Source of the DNA: Hyphomicrobiales bacterium
Lineage (GTDB): Bacteria > Pseudomonadota > Alphaproteobacteria > Rhizobiales > Rhizobiaceae
DNA length: 51,855 nt
Assembly: GCA_900472605.1 (NCBI GenBank)
Contig: UCJD01000024.1
Coordinates: 1-51,855 of the forward strand
Direction of reading: 5' to 3'
This document shows, in pieces, positions 9,141 through 17,527 of this stretch (the stretch's first letter is position 1; every line of letters begins with the position of its first letter). A program made the translations under genes and the position numbers. The notes under the pieces were generated by a model that worked only from the letters and a program-made list of their open reading frames with translations, made no database searches and was not told the DNA's origin.

Positions 9141-9345
9141 GACGACCGCCTTTCCGGTATCCACTGCTTTCACGACCGGCCTGTGAGGCGGGCATTGAAA
9201 CGAATCCTCTCTACTCGTAAATTTTATTGGTTAATGCTTCGCAAAGACCGCCATCAAACAGGCGTCTTTCCGGCGAAATTTACCTGGTGTTAACGGATCT
9301 GGTTAACAAGTCATGCGGTGAAACAACAAGAAACTGAGCGGCCCG

Positions 9346-10005
9346 TTGATCCACTTCGAGAATGTCGGTTTGCGCTACGGAATGGGACCGGAAATTCTCC
9401 GGGACCTGACCTTCGACATCCCGAAGAAATCCTTCCAGTTCCTCACCGGTCCCTCGGGCGCCGGCAAGACGACACTGCTCAGGCTTCTCTTCCTGTCGCT
9501 GCAGCCGACCCGCGGCCTCATCAGCATGTTTGGCCGCGACATCTCCGATATCCCCCGCGCCGAGCTGCCGCTGCTGCGTCGCCGCGTCGGCATCATCTTC
9601 CAGGAATTCCGCCTGCTCGACCATCTCACCACCTATGAGAACGTGGCGCTGCCGCTGCGCGTGCGCGGCAAGGACGAGAGCTCCTACAAGACCGACGTGC
9701 TGGAACTGCTGAAATGGGTCGGGCTCGGCGAGCGCATCAACGTGCTGCCGCCGGTGCTGTCAGGCGGCGAGAAGCAGCGCGCCGCGATTGCCCGCGCCCT
9801 CATCGACCGCCCCGAGATCCTGCTTGCCGACGAGCCGACCGCCAACGTCGATCCGCCGATGGCGCGCCGCCTGCTGAACCTCTTTCTCGAACTCAATCGT
9901 CTCGGAACCGCCGTCGTCATCGCCACCCACGATCTGACGCTGATGGACCAGGTGGACGCCCGCCGGATGATCCTCTCGGAAGGGCACCTCGACATCCATG
10001 ACTGA
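9346..10005 (+). CDS. ftsE: Cell division ATP-binding protein FtsE
   Basis: ABC ATPase of 219 residues that works with FtsX to switch on periplasmic cell-wall hydrolases at the division site. Walker A GPSGAGKT is at 35-42, the Q-loop at about 86, the signature LSGGEKQR at 138-145, Walker B ILLADEP at 158-164, and the switch histidine in ATHD. The start is TTG at 9346 (MIHFENVGLRYG); no in-frame ATG gives a full nucleotide-binding domain. Its 3' end overlaps ftsX by eight bases, which implies translational coupling. The 205-bp gap upstream separates it from the divergent DUF3426-like gene. Confidence 0.96.
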   Translation: MIHFENVGLRYGMGPEILRDLTFDIPKKSFQFLTGPSGAGKTTLLRLLFLSLQPTRGLISMFGRDISDIPRAELPLLRRRVGIIFQEFRLLDHLTTYENVALPLRVRGKDESSYKTDVLELLKWVGLGERINVLPPVLSGGEKQRAAIARALIDRPEILLADEPTANVDPPMARRLLNLFLELNRLGTAVVIATHDLTLMDQVDARRMILSEGHLDIHD

Positions 10006-11008
10006 GCCAACCGCCCGCCCCGCAGCGCCCGCAGCCTCCAAGGGTCAGAAACGCCCAGAGATGAAGGTGCGCCCGACAGCACCGATCCTGCCCTCGGCCA
10101 ACATCCAGGGCAACGCGCTGATGGTCGTGATCGCGATCATGGCGTTTCTCGCCTGCCTCACGCTCGGCGGCGTCTCCATGGTGCGCTCGACGGCCGCAAG
10201 CTGGGAAAGCCAGATTTCCCGCGAGATCACCATCCAGATAAAGCCCGACGACGGCCTCGACATGGACAAGGCGCTGAATGATGCCCGCCGCATCGCGCTC
10301 ACCTTCGTCGGCACCAAGGATGGCCAGATCGTCGACGAGGCCGCCACCGCGCGCCTGCTCGAACCCTGGCTCGGCACCGGCCTCGACATCAAGGAACTGC
10401 CTGTTCCCCGTCTCGTCATCATCACCATCGACGAGAGCAATCCGCCCGATTTCGATGCGATGCGCGCCATGCTGAAGGACAGCATTCCGCAATCCTCGCT
10501 CGACGATCACCGCACCTGGGTCGACCGCCTCGTCTCGATGGCCCACACGACGGTCATGATCGGCACCGGCGTACTGCTGCTGGTCTTCTCCGCCATGGTG
10601 CTGACCGTGGTCTTCGCCACCCGTGGCGCCTTGTCCGGCAACAGGCACATCGTCGAAGTCCTGCATTTCGTCGGCGCCGAGAGCTCCTTCGTCGCCAACG
10701 AGTTCCAGAAGCATTTCCTGAAGATCAGCCTCAAGGGATCGGCCGTCGGCAGTGCCCTTGCCGCCTTCTTCTTCATGAGCGCCGGCTTCCTGCAGAGCCG
10801 CACGCTCGCCACCCCGCAGACCGACCAGGCGACAGCGCTGTTCGGCACCTTCTCGGTGGGCGCGCTCGGCTATGCCGGCATCTTCGCGACGATGATCGTC
10901 ATCGCCCTCCTGACCACCTTCACTGCCCGGCTAACGGTTATGCGCACCATCTACGAAATCGACACGCTGCGCTCCGATCCCACCCGCGCCGACGGCCTTC
11001 CGAATTAA
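9998..11008 (+). CDS. ftsX: Cell division protein FtsX
   Basis: Membrane partner of FtsE, 336 residues. The long Pro/Ala-rich cytoplasmic N-terminus typical of alphaproteobacterial FtsX (about 1-38) precedes transmembrane helix 1 (about 41-61). A periplasmic loop of about 120 residues, which in the family contacts hydrolase activators, follows. Three more helices lie in the C-terminal half, around residues 180-205, 240-265 and 285-310. It starts within ftsE (ATGACTGA overlap). The product ends in a short polar tail. With FtsE it forms a mechanotransmission complex rather than a transporter (known for the family). Confidence 0.94.
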   Translation: MTEPTARPAAPAASKGQKRPEMKVRPTAPILPSANIQGNALMVVIAIMAFLACLTLGGVSMVRSTAASWESQISREITIQIKPDDGLDMDKALNDARRIALTFVGTKDGQIVDEAATARLLEPWLGTGLDIKELPVPRLVIITIDESNPPDFDAMRAMLKDSIPQSSLDDHRTWVDRLVSMAHTTVMIGTGVLLLVFSAMVLTVVFATRGALSGNRHIVEVLHFVGAESSFVANEFQKHFLKISLKGSAVGSALAAFFFMSAGFLQSRTLATPQTDQATALFGTFSVGALGYAGIFATMIVIALLTTFTARLTVMRTIYEIDTLRSDPTRADGLPN

Positions 11009-11076
11009 GATTACGGGCTGCATTTTGCCATGAAAGCGTCTGTTCGCCGCCCTAATCTGCGTATATTTTTCGATTC

Positions 11077-11787
11077 ATGAGCATGAGCCGCATGTCGCAC
11101 GACCCGATTCGCCCCAAAACGGAGCTTTCCCGCTCCGAGAGCGAACCCGCGCGCCGTGGCCCTGTGCGCCGCATGCTGCGCTGGGGCGGCGTTGCCGTCG
11201 TCCTTGCTATCGCCTTGGTTTTCGGCGGCTTTCTGTTCTTCGCGGATTCGGTCACCACCCTGAAGCCGCCGCTCGATCCGCATGCGGACGCCATCGTCGT
11301 GCTCACCGGCGGCTATCAGCGCATCGACCAGGCCGTGGAGTTGTTGCAGAAGGGCGCCGGCAAGCGCCTGTTGATCTCGGGCGTGCACCCGACCACCACC
11401 CGCAACCAGATCCGCAAGATGACGCAGGCAGCACCCGATCTCTTCGATTGCTGCGTCGACATCGGCTACGACGCGCTCGACACGATCGGCAATGCCGAGG
11501 AAGCGACCAACTGGATCCACGCCAAGGGCTACAAGAGCGTGCTCGTCGTCACCAACAATTACCACATGCCGCGCAGCCTCGCCGAACTCGCCTATGTCGA
11601 TCCCGAGACCCAGTTCGTACCTTACCCCGTGGTCAATACTGACCTCAAGAACAGCAACTGGTTCACCGATCCCAACGCCATGCGCGTCATGCTGGCCGAA
11701 TATGGCAAGCTGCTCTTCGCCGGCGCCCGCAACCTGACCGGCCTCTTCCGCCACCCTGGCCTGCGCTCGGCCGAGGGCGACACCTAG
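11077..11787 (+). CDS. YdcF/ElyC family (DUF218) membrane protein
   Basis: A 236-residue protein with a basic N-terminus, one transmembrane helix at about 34-55 and a DUF218 domain. The domain begins at DAIVVLTGG (about 69-77) and includes the family blocks LLISGVH and NNYHMPRSL. DUF218 proteins such as SanA and ElyC act in envelope and peptidoglycan precursor homeostasis, but the biochemical reaction is not established. Several in-frame starts (11077, 11083, 11092) lack a clear ribosome binding site. It sits 68 bp after ftsX and 86 bp before plsC on the same strand, in an envelope gene cluster. Confidence 0.85.
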   Translation: MSMSRMSHDPIRPKTELSRSESEPARRGPVRRMLRWGGVAVVLAIALVFGGFLFFADSVTTLKPPLDPHADAIVVLTGGYQRIDQAVELLQKGAGKRLLISGVHPTTTRNQIRKMTQAAPDLFDCCVDIGYDALDTIGNAEEATNWIHAKGYKSVLVVTNNYHMPRSLAELAYVDPETQFVPYPVVNTDLKNSNWFTDPNAMRVMLAEYGKLLFAGARNLTGLFRHPGLRSAEGDT

Positions 11788-11873
11788 AGTCCGTTCAGCG
11801 CTTTTTATAAGCATGAATATCGTGTAGGACGGCTGAGCCGCCGCTCTGGCGGATACTGGCCTCGGGAAACTTC

Positions 11874-12671
11874 ATGATCGCCCTGCGTTCCGTTCTCTTC
11901 AACACGATCTTCTACGCCAATCTCATTCTGCGGATGATCGTGTTCTCGCCCTATTATTTCCTGGCGCCGCGCAAATCGGCCTACAGGGTGCCGAAGAACT
12001 GGGCGCGCTCCAACCACTGGCTGATGGAAAAGATCGTCGGCACCACCTTCGAGATCGAGGGTCTGGAGAACCTGCCCGAGGGCGGCTACATTCTGGCGCC
12101 CAAGCACCAGTCCTTCTGGGATACCTATGCGCTGCTCCCCTGGCTGAAGGATCCGGTCTATATCCTGAAGCGCGAACTCATGTGGATCCCGCTCTTCGGC
12201 TGGTACGCGAGGAAGCAGCGGATGATTCCGATCAATCGCGGCGCCCGCGGCAAGGTCATGGTCGAGGCGCTACGCCGCACCAAGGAAGAGCTCGCCACCG
12301 GCCGCCAGCTGATCATCTATCCCGAGGGCACCCGCCGTCCGCCGGGCGCCGAGCCGGTCTACAAATACGGCATCGCCCGCATGTACCGCGACCTGCAGCT
12401 GCCCGTTGTCCCTGTCGCCATGCAGCCCGGTCTCTTCTGGCCGCGCCGCTCGACCATGCGCTATCCCGGACACTACAAGGTCCGCATCCTGAAGCCGATC
12501 GAACCGGGCATGGACCCCGACGCCTTCTTCGCGCATCTAATCGAGGTGACTGAACGCGCCAGCGACGAGATCCTGATCGACGCCGCCAAACGTAACCCAG
12601 ACCTGCCGCTGCCGCCCACGGCACTCCAGCGCCTGGAAGAACTGCGCAAGCAGAACGCTGCGACGGCTTGA
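11874..12671 (+). CDS. plsC: 1-acyl-sn-glycerol-3-phosphate acyltransferase
   Basis: A 265-residue member of the PlsC family, which transfers an acyl chain to lysophosphatidic acid to make phosphatidic acid at the inner membrane. Motif I HQSFWD (HX4D, H78 and D83), the arginine block around MIPINRG (about 117-122) and motif III YPEGTRR (149-155) are all present. The N-terminus has a hydrophobic segment at about 12-30. GGGAA lies five bases before the ATG. A second, different acyltransferase is encoded at 29243-30190. Substrate preference cannot be read from the sequence. Confidence 0.92.
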   Translation: MIALRSVLFNTIFYANLILRMIVFSPYYFLAPRKSAYRVPKNWARSNHWLMEKIVGTTFEIEGLENLPEGGYILAPKHQSFWDTYALLPWLKDPVYILKRELMWIPLFGWYARKQRMIPINRGARGKVMVEALRRTKEELATGRQLIIYPEGTRRPPGAEPVYKYGIARMYRDLQLPVVPVAMQPGLFWPRRSTMRYPGHYKVRILKPIEPGMDPDAFFAHLIEVTERASDEILIDAAKRNPDLPLPPTALQRLEELRKQNAATA

Positions 12672-12744
12672 CGTCGGCTAGGGCGTGCAGCGGCTTGGCC
12701 CTCCAGGCACACAGCGCCTTGGCCCAAAAACTGCGCATAGCCAA

Positions 12745-13275
12745 CTAATCCGCCCGCAGCCGCTCCACCTCGTCGACCACGCTTTCCAACCAGTGGTCGC
12801 GAATGCCCATCTTTTTCAGATGCGCCAGCGTGTTGAAGACATAGGCGTCGTTCGGCCCGGACTTTCCCTGCGCCTGATGCACGATACGCGCCGCAGCCAT
12901 CGTATCCAGCGAACCGGCATATTGGGTATGGTCGCGGTCGACGACATAGGCGACGCCCTGGACCCCGCGTCCGCCCGCAAGCTGCAGCGGAACCTGACGC
13001 TCCAGATAAACGTTGGTCACCAGTTCGCGCTCTCTGAGATAGGTGATGACCTCGTCCCAATCCTCACCCGCGACGCGAAACGCCATGCCGCGGCACGATC
13101 CTCCGCGATCGAGCCCCAGCACCAGCCCCGGATTTTGCTCGGTGCCCCGATGCACCCACGAGCGAACGCAGAGAGATCGCCGATAGCCATGAATAAGCGC
13201 TTGTGACCGCTCAACAAACGCGAAGCCCGGATTCCACATCAGCGATCCGTAGCCAAACACCCAAAATTCGTCCAT
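12745..13275 (-). CDS. ChaC-type gamma-glutamylcyclotransferase
   Basis: A 176-residue protein with the gamma-glutamylcyclotransferase fold. The substrate loop FGYGSLMWN is at 7-15, and the acidic block YLREREL at about 79-85 supplies the likely catalytic glutamate (E84). In the ChaC/GCG family these enzymes degrade glutathione to 5-oxoproline and Cys-Gly in the cytosol. Length is normal. It lies convergent with plsC and divergent from the DUF2125 gene. In the 73-bp gap on the plsC side there is a 14-bp direct repeat with one mismatch (around 12688 and 12712) of no clear meaning. Confidence 0.88.
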   Translation of the reverse strand: MDEFWVFGYGSLMWNPGFAFVERSQALIHGYRRSLCVRSWVHRGTEQNPGLVLGLDRGGSCRGMAFRVAGEDWDEVITYLRERELVTNVYLERQVPLQLAGGRGVQGVAYVVDRDHTQYAGSLDTMAAARIVHQAQGKSGPNDAYVFNTLAHLKKMGIRDHWLESVVDEVERLRAD

Positions 13276-13326
13276 ATCCCAAGCCAGACCGAGATTCCCT
13301 TTTGCGGATAACCATTGGAGAACATC

Positions 13327-14328
13327 ATGGCAGCGTCAAGCCAATCCCGTAGCGGCAAGAAATTCTGGTTGCTCGGAGCAGGCATCGTTCTCGTGGTCGC
13401 ACTCTATACAGGCGGCTGGTTCTACGCCGCCTCGACGCTGAAAAGCACGGTTCTGACGGCGATCGGCCCCGGCAACAACGCCGGTGTATCAGGCGAATGC
13501 GCCGATATCGACTTCCGCGGCTTCCCCTTCCGCATCGGCCTCTACTGCGCGAAGGTCGATGTCGACGACAACGTCAACGGCGTATCGGCAAGCTTCGGCG
13601 CCCTGCGCTCCGCGGCCCAGGTCTACGCCCCCGGCCATATCGTCTGGGAACTTGATTCGCCGGCCGAGATCCGCACCGCGCATGGCCTCTCCGTCAACGC
13701 CGAGTGGACGAACCTGCAGTCGAGCCTCGTCACCAAACTCAAGGGCATCGACCACTCCTCGACAACAATCGACGGCCTGAAGGCGACGGCCGTCTCGTCC
13801 GCTACCGGCCAGACGATCAACTTCGACGCCGCCCACACCGAGCTGCACCTGCGCCAGAACGGCGCCGATCTCGACGGAGCGATATCCCTCACCGATGCGC
13901 AGGCCGTCATCAAGGATTGGCCGCAGGTCCTGCCCAAGCTCTCGACCAGCGCCGACGTTACTCTTGCAGGCAAGGCCGGCATGATCGACGGCAGCGACAA
14001 GAAGGGCCTCTACGGCGCCAGCGGCGAGCTTCGCAAGCTGGTGGCCGATATTGGCGACGGCAAGGTGATGACGCTGTCAGGCCCCTTCTCCTTCGACGAG
14101 GAGGGCTATCTGACCGCCCAGTTCAAGCTGCAGATCGAGGACGTCAACGCTTGGCGCGACAGCATCAAGCAGGGCTTCCCCGATATCGCCAAGACCGTCG
14201 ATACCGCAGCCAAGCTCCTGAAGGCGATGGCCGGCGGCGGCGGCACGGTCTCCGTCGACCTCGTCGTCCAGCGCGGCAACGCCACCGTCAGCGGCTTCAT
14301 CCCGCTGGGCCAGATCCCGCCGATTTGA
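13327..14328 (+). CDS. DUF2125 family exported/membrane-anchored protein
   Basis: A 333-residue protein with an N-terminal hydrophobic segment (about 15-35) that is either an uncleaved anchor or a signal peptide, then a long beta-rich domain. The block FRGFPFRIGLYC near residue 55-66 and the closing GNATVSGFIPLGQIPPI match what I know of the alphaproteobacterial DUF2125 family, which has no known function. The start is at 13327, with GGAG six bases upstream, rather than the upstream TTG at 13315. It is tail to tail with tyrC, with only six bases between stop codons. Confidence 0.82.
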   Translation: MAASSQSRSGKKFWLLGAGIVLVVALYTGGWFYAASTLKSTVLTAIGPGNNAGVSGECADIDFRGFPFRIGLYCAKVDVDDNVNGVSASFGALRSAAQVYAPGHIVWELDSPAEIRTAHGLSVNAEWTNLQSSLVTKLKGIDHSSTTIDGLKATAVSSATGQTINFDAAHTELHLRQNGADLDGAISLTDAQAVIKDWPQVLPKLSTSADVTLAGKAGMIDGSDKKGLYGASGELRKLVADIGDGKVMTLSGPFSFDEEGYLTAQFKLQIEDVNAWRDSIKQGFPDIAKTVDTAAKLLKAMAGGGGTVSVDLVVQRGNATVSGFIPLGQIPPI

Positions 14329-14334
14329 GGAAAG

Positions 14335-15261
14335 CTACTTCTTGTCCAGCGTATGCGGCCGTCCGAAGTCGGGCGCGTCGACATCCTGGCCGGCCTCGAT
14401 GATCGAGCGGCGGATGGCGCGAGTGCGGGTGAAGAGGTCGAAGATCTTGTCGCCCTCGCCCCAGCGGATCGCCCGCTGCAGATAGGCGAGGTCTTCCGAA
14501 AACCGCGCCAGCATCTCCAGGATCGCATCCTTGTTGTGCAGGCACACATCCCGCCACATGGTGGGATCCGAGGCCGCCAGACGCGTGAAATCGCGGAAAC
14601 CGGAGGCGGAATACTTGATCACTTCCGATTCCGTCACCGTGCCGAGATCGTCGGCCGTGCCGACGATGTTGAACGCGATCAGGTGCGGCAGGTGCGAAAC
14701 GATCGCGAGCACCTTGTCGTGGTGTTCGGGATCCATCACGTCGATCTTCGAGCCCAGCGTCTCCCAGAAGCGGCTGAGCGCCTTGAGCGCGGTCCCGTCC
14801 GTCCCCTCGAGCGGTGTGAAGATGCACCAGCGGCCGGCAAAAAGGCCAGGGAAGCCGGCGTCAGGACCCGACTTCTCCGTGCCTGCCAGCGGATGGCCGG
14901 GAATGAAGTGGACGTTGCCAGGCATATGCGGCTGCATCTGCGCAATGACGGACGCCTTGGTCGAGCCGACGTCGGTGACGATGGCGCCCGGCTTCAGGCT
15001 ACCGGCGATCTCCTTGGCAACCGCCTCCGAAGCACCGACAGGCACCGAGACGATGACGAGGTCCGCATCCCTGACCGCTTCGGCCGAAGACGTCGTATAG
15101 CGATCGCCCAGCTGCAACTCTTCCGCCCGCTTCAGCGTCTCGGCGCTGCGGGTGGCGATGACAACTTCTTTCGCCAGCCCCAGCCGCTTGATGTCGTGCG
15201 CCAGCGAAGAGCCGATCAGGCCGATGCCGATAAGCGCGATGCGATCGAACTGGACCGTCAT
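14335..15261 (-). CDS. tyrC: Prephenate/arogenate dehydrogenase
   Basis: NAD(P)-dependent oxidation of prephenate or arogenate towards tyrosine. The 308-residue product begins [20 protein letters not shown], where GIGLIG is the dinucleotide-binding loop, and contains [12 protein letters not shown] (with the conserved histidine) and SHLPHLIAF. The start at 15261 overlaps the end of hisC by four bases (ATGA), so the open frame further upstream is antisense or out-of-frame hisC. This hisC-tyrC pairing is standard in alphaproteobacteria, where both enzymes act on aromatic or histidinol substrates. Prephenate versus arogenate preference cannot be decided here. Confidence 0.93.
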   Translation of the reverse strand: MTVQFDRIALIGIGLIGSSLAHDIKRLGLAKEVVIATRSAETLKRAEELQLGDRYTTSSAEAVRDADLVIVSVPVGASEAVAKEIAGSLKPGAIVTDVGSTKASVIAQMQPHMPGNVHFIPGHPLAGTEKSGPDAGFPGLFAGRWCIFTPLEGTDGTALKALSRFWETLGSKIDVMDPEHHDKVLAIVSHLPHLIAFNIVGTADDLGTVTESEVIKYSASGFRDFTRLAASDPTMWRDVCLHNKDAILEMLARFSEDLAYLQRAIRWGEGDKIFDLFTRTRAIRRSIIEAGQDVDAPDFGRPHTLDKK

Positions 15262-16382
15262 TTGTTCTGCCCTGGGTTCTGGCGCGTCATGAACTCGCCG
15301 AGCGCCTCGATGACGCCGCGGTTGGCCTCTTCGGGGCCAACGCTCATGCGCAGCGAATTCTTGAAGCCGTATCCCTTCACGGCGCGCAGGATATAGCCGC
15401 GGCTGGTGAGGAACTCGTCGGCCTCGTCGGCACGCTTGCCGTCCACATCGGGGAAATGGATGAGCACGAAATTGGTGACCGACGGCGTGACCTTCAGCCC
15501 GATCGCCTCGAAGGCGCCGGTCAGCTTGTCGATCCACATCTGGTTGAAGGCGACGGCTTCCTGCATGAAGGACTGATCGCGGATGGCAGCAGCACCGGCC
15601 GAGATCGCGGCCATGTTCATGTTGAACGGGCCACGCACACGGTTCAGCGCATCGACGATATCGGCGGGCGCATACATCCAGCCGACGCGCAGTGCCGCCA
15701 AGCCGTAGACCTTCGAGAAGGTGCGGGTCATCACCACGTTCGGGTTCGACGACACGATCTCGATACCGGATTCGTAGTCGTTGCGGCGCACATATTCGGC
15801 ATAGGCCGCGTCGAGAACAAGAACGACATTCTTCGGCAGGGCGGCGTGCAGGCGGCGGATCTCGCTGACGGGAACATAGGTCCCCGTCGGATTGCCGGGG
15901 TTGGCGATGAACACCATCTTGGTCTTCTCGGTCACCGCAGCGATGATCGCGTCGACATCGACGGTCGCTTCCTTCTCCTTGACCGTGACGACGGTGGCGC
16001 CGGCGCCCATGATCTGGATCTTGTAGACCAGAAAGCCGTGCTCGGTGATGATGGCTTCGTCGCCGGGCGCCAGATAGACGTGGCAGAGCAGGCCGAGCAG
16101 CTCGTCCGAGCCGTTGCCGCAGAGAATATTAGCCGGGTTAAGCCCATGCACCGAAGCGATCGCCTCGCGCAGCTCGACGGCCTGTCCATCCGGATAACGC
16201 TCGAGATTGTCGGCCGCGGCGCGATAGGCGGCAATTGCCTTCGGGCTGGCGCCGAGCGGCGTTTCGTTGGAGGAGAGCTTGTAGACGCGCGCCACGCCCG
16301 GCGCATGTTCCTTGCCGGGCACATAGGCCGCGATATCAAGAATACCGGCACGGGGAACAGGCTTGCTCGTCTCTACGCTCAT
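15258..16382 (-). CDS. hisC: Histidinol-phosphate aminotransferase
   Basis: PLP-dependent class I/II aminotransferase of 374 residues; converts imidazole-acetol phosphate to histidinol phosphate and in many alphaproteobacteria also serves tyrosine and phenylalanine synthesis. Visible landmarks are NPGNPTG (161-167), DAAYAEY with D191 and Y194, and the PLP lysine in [12 protein letters not shown] (K224, R232). The start at 16382 ([10 protein letters not shown]) is chosen because upstream sequence in frame is made of intergenic repeat DNA. Its stop overlaps the tyrC start by four bases, so the two are translationally coupled. Confidence 0.95.
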   Translation of the reverse strand: MSVETSKPVPRAGILDIAAYVPGKEHAPGVARVYKLSSNETPLGASPKAIAAYRAAADNLERYPDGQAVELREAIASVHGLNPANILCGNGSDELLGLLCHVYLAPGDEAIITEHGFLVYKIQIMGAGATVVTVKEKEATVDVDAIIAAVTEKTKMVFIANPGNPTGTYVPVSEIRRLHAALPKNVVLVLDAAYAEYVRRNDYESGIEIVSSNPNVVMTRTFSKVYGLAALRVGWMYAPADIVDALNRVRGPFNMNMAAISAGAAAIRDQSFMQEAVAFNQMWIDKLTGAFEAIGLKVTPSVTNFVLIHFPDVDGKRADEADEFLTSRGYILRAVKGYGFKNSLRMSVGPEEANRGVIEALGEFMTRQNPGQNK

Positions 16383-16528
16383 GGGATCAACCTTGGAAAA
16401 GGCCGGGGTGTCCGGCTGGAAATTGCCTTGAGGCAATAGAACGGAAACGGGGCGTTGTCGAGTGGTGGAGGGAGATCCGCACCTACCCTCCGCTCGGGGA
16501 AATTGAGGCGAGCGCCCACCACGAGTCT

Positions 16529-16573
16529 CTTCCCCCCAGCGGGGGGAAGGTGCCGGCAGGCGGATGAGGGGGC
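16529..16573 (+). repeat. Rhizobial mosaic repeat unit A
   Basis: A 9-bp perfect palindrome CTTCCCCCC / GGGGGGAAG with a three-base loop is followed by TGCCGGCA (itself palindromic) and GATGAGGGGG. The order of blocks matches the partial element at the window start and is typical of RIME-type elements. Confidence 0.7.
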
Positions 16574-16631
16574 CAAGCGGCACAACCTTCACTTCCCTAG
16601 TAATGGCAGAACAGAAAACGAAGCACCTGGA

Positions 16632-16679
16632 GCCCCCTCATCCGGCCCTTCGGGCCACCTTCTCCCCCAGGGGAGAAGG
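16632..16679 (-). repeat. Rhizobial mosaic repeat unit B, inverted
   Basis: CCCCCTCATC, then a hairpin GGCCC/GGGCC, then the palindrome CTTCTCCCC / GGGGAGAAG. This is unit A's block order on the opposite strand, so the two units face each other across 58 bp (16574-16631). Confidence 0.7.
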
Positions 16680-16683
16680 GAAT

Positions 16684-16731
16684 GCCGCATGGGGTGCCTA
16701 CCGCGTCCGTGTCGTCGGCACCCCATGCGGC
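16684..16731. repeat. 15-bp perfect inverted repeat spanning the methyltransferase stop
   Basis: Arms at 16684-16698 and 16717-16731 (starting GCCGCATGGGG and ending CCCCATGCGGC) are perfectly complementary over 15 bp with an 18-base loop. The right arm encodes part of the C-terminal tail of the minus-strand methyltransferase and the left arm touches its stop codon. The hairpin could act as a terminator or as an mRNA 3' stabiliser. Confidence 0.75.
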
Positions 16732-17438
16732 GACAGCACCGGTACGAAGACGCGACGCGACGCACGCACCGCCACAGGCAGGCCCTGGTAGAGCCGCTTC
16801 TGCGCCTCGACGATGATGACGCCTGAAAACGCCGGCCATAGCGCCCGTCCGAGATGTTCGAACGCGCCACGCAGTCGCATCATGGTGCGCAGCTTCGACG
16901 GCGGAAACAGAAGCGCTTCGGCCGAGGCGCCGGGCGTAAAATTCGTCTCGCGCAACAGATGCGTGAGCTGGCCCCGCGAATAGGGGCGGCCCGAGCCGAA
17001 AGGCGTGTGTTCCAGGCGGGCCCAGACGCCACGCCGATTCGGCACGACGATCACCAGCCGCCCGCCCGGCGCCAGCACCCGCCATAGTTCCTTCAGCGTC
17101 TCGCGCGGGTTTTCCGCGAACTCCAGCGAGTGCACCATCAGCACCCGGTCGATCGACGAATCCGGCAGCGGCAATTCCTCGTCGAAGATCAATGCCGTCG
17201 ACGACAGCGATCCCATCGGCCAGTTCACGGCGCCCTGTCCCGCCGGCATGAATGCGAAGGTGCGTTCCGTATCGGCCTGGAAGCGGTCGAGGAACGGCAC
17301 GGCATAGCCGATCCCCACCAGCCGCTCCTGCGGCAGCCGCACCCACAGCGACGAGAGCGCCATGGCTATCGACTGCTCGGCGATGCGGCCGAGGTCGGAA
17401 TGATAGAACTGGCGTAGGTCGACGATATCTGCGTGCAT
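16698..17438 (-). CDS. SAM-dependent class I methyltransferase
   Basis: A 246-residue protein. Motif I appears only in degenerate form (RLVGIGYAVPFL), but the acidic stretch after the second strand and post-motif blocks such as RVLMVHSLEF, ELWRVLAPGGRLVIVVPN and the methyltransferase-11 type helix order support a Rossmann methyltransferase. The substrate is unknown. The start at 17438 (MHADIVDLRQFYHS) is favoured over 17519, whose extension is not family-like and would overlap the gloB promoter. The last ~12 codons (LSPHGVPTTRTR) lie in palindromic repeat DNA, so the C-terminus may be altered relative to orthologues. It is divergent from gloB, with 89 bp between the starts. Confidence 0.82.
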   Translation of the reverse strand: MHADIVDLRQFYHSDLGRIAEQSIAMALSSLWVRLPQERLVGIGYAVPFLDRFQADTERTFAFMPAGQGAVNWPMGSLSSTALIFDEELPLPDSSIDRVLMVHSLEFAENPRETLKELWRVLAPGGRLVIVVPNRRGVWARLEHTPFGSGRPYSRGQLTHLLRETNFTPGASAEALLFPPSKLRTMMRLRGAFEHLGRALWPAFSGVIIVEAQKRLYQGLPVAVRASRRVFVPVLSPHGVPTTRTR

Positions 17439-17527
17439 TGCGACAAATGTTATCAGTGGGCGGTTGGACTTCAAGGCCGCAGCCTCTACATTCGGGGTCA
17501 GTCCGAGATAAAGAGGCACTTTAGATT

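Larger units (their letters stand above)
16383..16697. other. Intergenic region filled with palindromic repeats
   Basis: This 315-bp gap between hisC and the methyltransferase gene has no credible coding sequence. It contains two mosaic repeat units in opposite orientation (described separately) and the left arm of a 15-bp palindrome at the methyltransferase stop codon. The hisC promoter must lie within about 16383-16520, but I see no strong match to a rhizobial promoter. Confidence 0.6.

Noticed and set aside
9290..9306. Two TTAA blocks before ftsE that resemble a CtrA site
   Set aside because: The blocks are separated by nine bases, not the seven of the CtrA consensus, so there is no real match.
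12688..12725. 14-bp direct repeat with one mismatch between plsC and the ChaC-type gene
   Set aside because: It is short and isolated, and gives no sign of a target-site duplication or binding site.
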